Of a stretch of 64,000 bases of DNA, positions 61,675 to 64,000 are shown in pieces. The position numbers were made by a program, and so were the translations under genes. Source of the DNA: Rhodocyclaceae bacterium (GTDB taxonomy: Bacteria > Pseudomonadota > Gammaproteobacteria > Burkholderiales > Rhodocyclaceae); NCBI GenBank assembly GCA_016702335.1, contig JADJEF010000020.1:62001-126000 (forward strand), written 5' to 3'. Within the stretch, counting starts at the first letter, position 1. Each line of letters starts with the position of its first letter. Below the pieces are notes generated by a model. It was not told the origin of the DNA, searched no databases, and worked only from the letters and a program-made list of their open reading frames with translations.

Positions 61675-62130
61675 ATGAAGAGATCCACCCGCCTTGCCCT
61701 TGCTGCCCTGATTATTGGCATTGTCGGCTGCGCCAGCTTTGTGCCGCCCGTATCGATGCGCGGGGCCGATGTGGCTGCCAATGACGCCGCGCCCGAGGCA
61801 AAAAGCTACAGCACCAAGACCCCGGGCATCGGCGAGCAGAAGCTGATCGCGCGCACCTTCATCAATCAGCCGCCCGTGATTCCCCACACGATAGAAAAAT
61901 ACGAGCCAATCACGGCGGACGAGAACGCGTGTCTGGAGTGTCACGTCAGCGACGAACTGCGCGGAAAGCCGATGCCCAAGATGGGAAAGAGTCACTTTTC
62001 GACCCAGATCAAGGACACTGATGGCAATCCCGTGTTAGAAATGAGCCGGTTTCAGTGCAACAGCTGTCATGTACCCCAAGTCGACGCCAAGCCGCTGGTC
62101 GAAAACAACTTTGTAGGCGTTACCAAGTAG
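61675..62130 (+). CDS. napB: NapB, diheme cytochrome c subunit of nitrate reductase
   Basis: 151 aa. Two heme c sites, CLECHVSDELRGKPMPKMG and FQCNSCHVPQVDAKPL, match NapB. The ATG at 61675 follows GGAGGTG. The signal peptide ends LIIGIVGCASF, which resembles a lipobox (IVGC), so membrane anchoring by lipid is possible. It is the electron donor to NapA. Confidence 0.92.
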   Translation: MKRSTRLALAALIIGIVGCASFVPPVSMRGADVAANDAAPEAKSYSTKTPGIGEQKLIARTFINQPPVIPHTIEKYEPITADENACLECHVSDELRGKPMPKMGKSHFSTQIKDTDGNPVLEMSRFQCNSCHVPQVDAKPLVENNFVGVTK

Positions 62131-62152
62131 TCACTTTTCAAGGAGATCGTCA

Positions 62153-62488
62153 ATGAAACTCATCACCAAAATCGCCTCACTTTCCATCGCTGCCGCCCTG
62201 TCAGCCAGCGCCTATGCCGGTGCCGATGTCGATGCTGGCAAGGCTACCTTGAAGCAGAATAACTGCCTCAAGTGCCATGGCATGGAGAAGGACAAGGATG
62301 CCCCCTCCTTCAAGAAGCTCTCGGCCAAATGGAAAGGCAAATCCGACGCATCGGCCAAGCTCAAGACTCACCTGACCACCGGCCCCAAGGTCAAGCTCGA
62401 AGATGGTTCGGAAGAAGAGCACAAGAAAATCAAAGTCAAGGACGACGCCGAACTGGCCAACGTGATCGCCTTCATTCTCGAGCAGTAA
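62153..62488 (+). CDS. Small monoheme class I cytochrome c in the nap operon
   Basis: 111 aa with a signal peptide (LSIAAALSASAYAGADVD) and one heme site (NNCLKCHGMEKDKDAP). It is unusually Lys-rich, with a KLSAKWKGKSDASAKLK stretch and an EEHKKIKVKDD end, and is similar to c-type cytochromes of the c551/c552 class. It sits between napB and napC, which is not the standard nap order; it probably acts as an extra electron shuttle in the periplasm. The name within the family is not known. Confidence 0.82.
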   Translation: MKLITKIASLSIAAALSASAYAGADVDAGKATLKQNNCLKCHGMEKDKDAPSFKKLSAKWKGKSDASAKLKTHLTTGPKVKLEDGSEEEHKKIKVKDDAELANVIAFILEQ

Positions 62489-62527
62489 GCAAAGCGGATA
62501 CCTACCATCAACTAGCGGAGTCGCACA

Positions 62528-63232
62528 ATGACGAACGAAAGCCCCGGAACACAGGGTAGATTGCGTGGGCTATGGGCCATGCTCAGAAAGCCCAGCGTGA
62601 AATACTCGCTGATTACCTTGCTCACGGTCGGATTTTTTTCCGGCATCATTTTCTGGGGCGCGTTCAACACCGGTATGGAGGCCACCAATACGATGGACTT
62701 CTGTATCGGCTGTCACGAGATGCATGACAACGTTTACCAAGAGTACAAACAGACTATCCACTACAGCAACCGCTCTGGCGTGCGCGCGGTGTGCTCGGAC
62801 TGCCACGTACCCCGTGACTGGACACACAAGATCGTGCGCAAGATCCAGGCGAGCAAAGAGGTCTATGGCAAGATCATGGGCACCATCGACACCAAAGAAA
62901 AGTTCGAAGCCAACCGCATGCGTCTGGCCACCAACGAGTGGAACCGCATGAAATCTGTCGGATCGATCGAATGTCGCAACTGCCACAACTTCGACGCCAT
63001 GAGTGCCGAACTGCAGAAGAAAACGCCGTACAAGAAGCACATGAAGGCCAAGGAAGAAGGCAAGACCTGTATCGACTGTCACAAGGGAATTGCTCACCAG
63101 TTGCCCAAGGAATACGAAGAGCCAGAGGACGAATCCCCGGGCACCTCTTTGAGTTCGTTCCCTTACGTTTGCCACACCAAGAGCAGGGTTCGCCCTGCTC
63201 TTTTTTTGTCTGCTCATCGGCATCGACCTTGA
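62528..63232 (+). CDS. napC: NapC, membrane tetraheme cytochrome c (with odd C-terminal extension)
   Basis: A 234-aa reading frame. The membrane anchor is YSLITLLTVGFFSGIIFWGA. Four heme sites: DFCIGCHEMHD, AVCSDCHVPRD, IECRNCHNFDA and KTCIDCHKGIAHQ. NapC moves electrons from quinol to NapB/NapA, or here perhaps also NirS. The expected end is near KEYEEPEDES (about 63140). The frame runs on for some 30 residues across a strong terminator hairpin at 63180-63207 to a TGA at 63230, so the true C-terminus may have been lost by an indel. Confidence 0.85.
   Translation: MTNESPGTQGRLRGLWAMLRKPSVKYSLITLLTVGFFSGIIFWGAFNTGMEATNTMDFCIGCHEMHDNVYQEYKQTIHYSNRSGVRAVCSDCHVPRDWTHKIVRKIQASKEVYGKIMGTIDTKEKFEANRMRLATNEWNRMKSVGSIECRNCHNFDAMSAELQKKTPYKKHMKAKEEGKTCIDCHKGIAHQLPKEYEEPEDESPGTSLSSFPYVCHTKSRVRPALFLSAHRHRP
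63180..63207 (+). terminator. Rho-independent terminator of the nap operon
   Basis: Perfect 9-bp stem AGAGCAGGG with loop TTCG and CCCTGCTCT, followed by seven Ts. It lies inside the 3' part of the napC reading frame. Confidence 0.92.
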
Positions 63233-63509
63233 TGATTGACTCGACAACGACCTGATCAGGAGTGGAGGTTGGCCGTGAATGCGCCGGCGTGGAGACGACG
63301 AAGTCTTGGTGGTCATGAACAAGCCCGGCAGAGATAAGTCGCTGTTCAGCAGGGTGCGCGAACAGAGCCTGACTGGTGCGAGAAGGTGCCAAGGCCTGAG
63401 TGCTTCAAGACGGCTTTCAATTGCGCAAACGCCTCGACGCCATTGGCGGCGAAATCAGGCGTCCTCATCGCAAGGCCCGGAGAAACACAACGGCGATACG
63501 CGGTTGCGG

Positions 63510-64000
63510 CTAAGCGGCATGGCAGTGCGGCTCGTACGCTTTGAACCATTTCTTGGCAGTCCTGCCCAGAATTGCACTAAACCGGCTGACCTCTTCGAGC
63601 AGGGTTGCCGACAGACGCTCAAGTTCGGCCGTTGCGGCGGCGGTCTGGTTAACCGCTTGACTGTTGGCTTCGACCATCGTTGCAATGCGCTCGACATTGC
63701 GCGCGATGTCGCTGCTGGCAACGGCCTCTTCGCGCAGGCCATTGGCGATTTCCGCAACATCTTGCTGCACCTTCTGTGACCCCTCGCGAATCTTGCCAAT
63801 CGCCTCACCGGCACGCTGCGAGTGCTACCCCCCCTTGACCCGTAACACCCCTTCTTGCATGCTGCGCACCGCCCCGGTGGTGCCGTGCTGAATGGCGCCT
63901 ATCATGGTCGAAATTTCCTGCGTTGACTGCGTCGTACGCTCGGCCAGTTTTCGTACCTCATCCGCCACGACGGCGAAGCCACGCCCCTGCTCACCGGCCC
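63510..64000 (-). pseudogene. Methyl-accepting chemotaxis protein, C-terminal signalling domain, broken by TAG (right edge partial)
   Basis: From the right edge the minus strand reads AGEQGRGFAVVADEVRKLAE, the MCP hairpin-tip region, then MQEGVLRVKGG and a TAG stop at 63825-63827. It continues in the same frame as HSQRAGEAIGKIREGSQK to a stop at 63510 (SAILGRTAKKWFKAYEPHC). An intact relative would have a V-E-like pair at the stop. The gene extends beyond the right edge, so the sensor part is unseen. It is probably a pseudogene or a base error. Confidence 0.8.

Overview
The window looks like a chromosomal segment of a denitrifying betaproteobacterium. GC content is high and genes are tightly packed, with many 1-11 bp overlaps. 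The gene content is Rhodocyclales- or Sterolibacteriaceae-like: a cytochrome cd1 nitrite reductase (nirS) cluster, a periplasmic nitrate reductase (nap) cluster, an oleABCD head-to-head hydrocarbon cluster, and wax-ester/triacylglycerol acyltransferases. The family-level guess is inference. No rRNA, tRNA or CRISPR array was seen.

Layout. 1-4.1 kb: two overlapping tyrosine recombinase genes (the first cut by the left edge), followed by a complete IS66-family element with matched inverted repeats and an 8-bp target duplication. 4.2-11.3 kb: two Get3/ArsA-like ATPases divergent from oleA-oleB-oleC-oleD. 11.5-13.1 kb: a DUF4160 gene with an in-frame TGA, its DUF2442 partner, and a ParDE-type toxin-antitoxin pair. 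13.2-20.4 kb: a degenerate-GGDEF/EAL protein, an alpha/beta hydrolase, two WS/DGAT acyltransferases and two small membrane proteins. 20.4-27.6 kb: a minus-strand run of isoquinoline-oxidoreductase-like iorA/iorB, xdhC-like, BVMO-like flavoprotein, SDR and a DUF1615 lipoprotein. 27.7-43 kb: a frameshifted methyltransferase and two halves of an MdlAB-like ABC exporter. The halves are separated by a 9-kb sensory island of four PAAT-type periplasmic binding proteins, two histidine kinases and one REC/HD-GYP regulator, with no permease. A phosphoesterase and an SGNH hydrolase follow. 43-55 kb: nirS, nirB-like, cupredoxin, a Cys-rich unknown, nirC, nirF, nirDL, nirG and nirH on the minus strand, then nirJ and nirN. 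Between these two groups lies an unusual Crp/Fnr regulator fused to two NarX/PilJ-like P-box modules. 55-63 kb: DUF2249, a Dnr-like regulator, sirB2, then napF and napD-A-G-H-B-cytochrome c-napC, ending at a strong terminator. The right edge holds a broken chemoreceptor gene.

How it works together. Nap reduces nitrate to nitrite and NirS reduces nitrite to NO in the periplasm. NirF, DL, G, H, J and N make heme d1, and small cytochromes plus a cupredoxin could carry electrons. FNR/DNR-type boxes lie upstream of nirS, DUF2249, the P-box regulator, nirJ and (imperfectly) napD. Both Crp/Fnr proteins carry the ETLSR recognition helix expected to read such boxes.

The most unexpected signal is a 27-bp dispersed repeat (CGCCGT, four variable bases, CCAGCGCCGACTTGCGG). 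It occurs nine times essentially complete plus once truncated, on both strands. Half of the copies are between genes and half lie inside genes, including nirJ, nirDL and napG, where all are read without stops.
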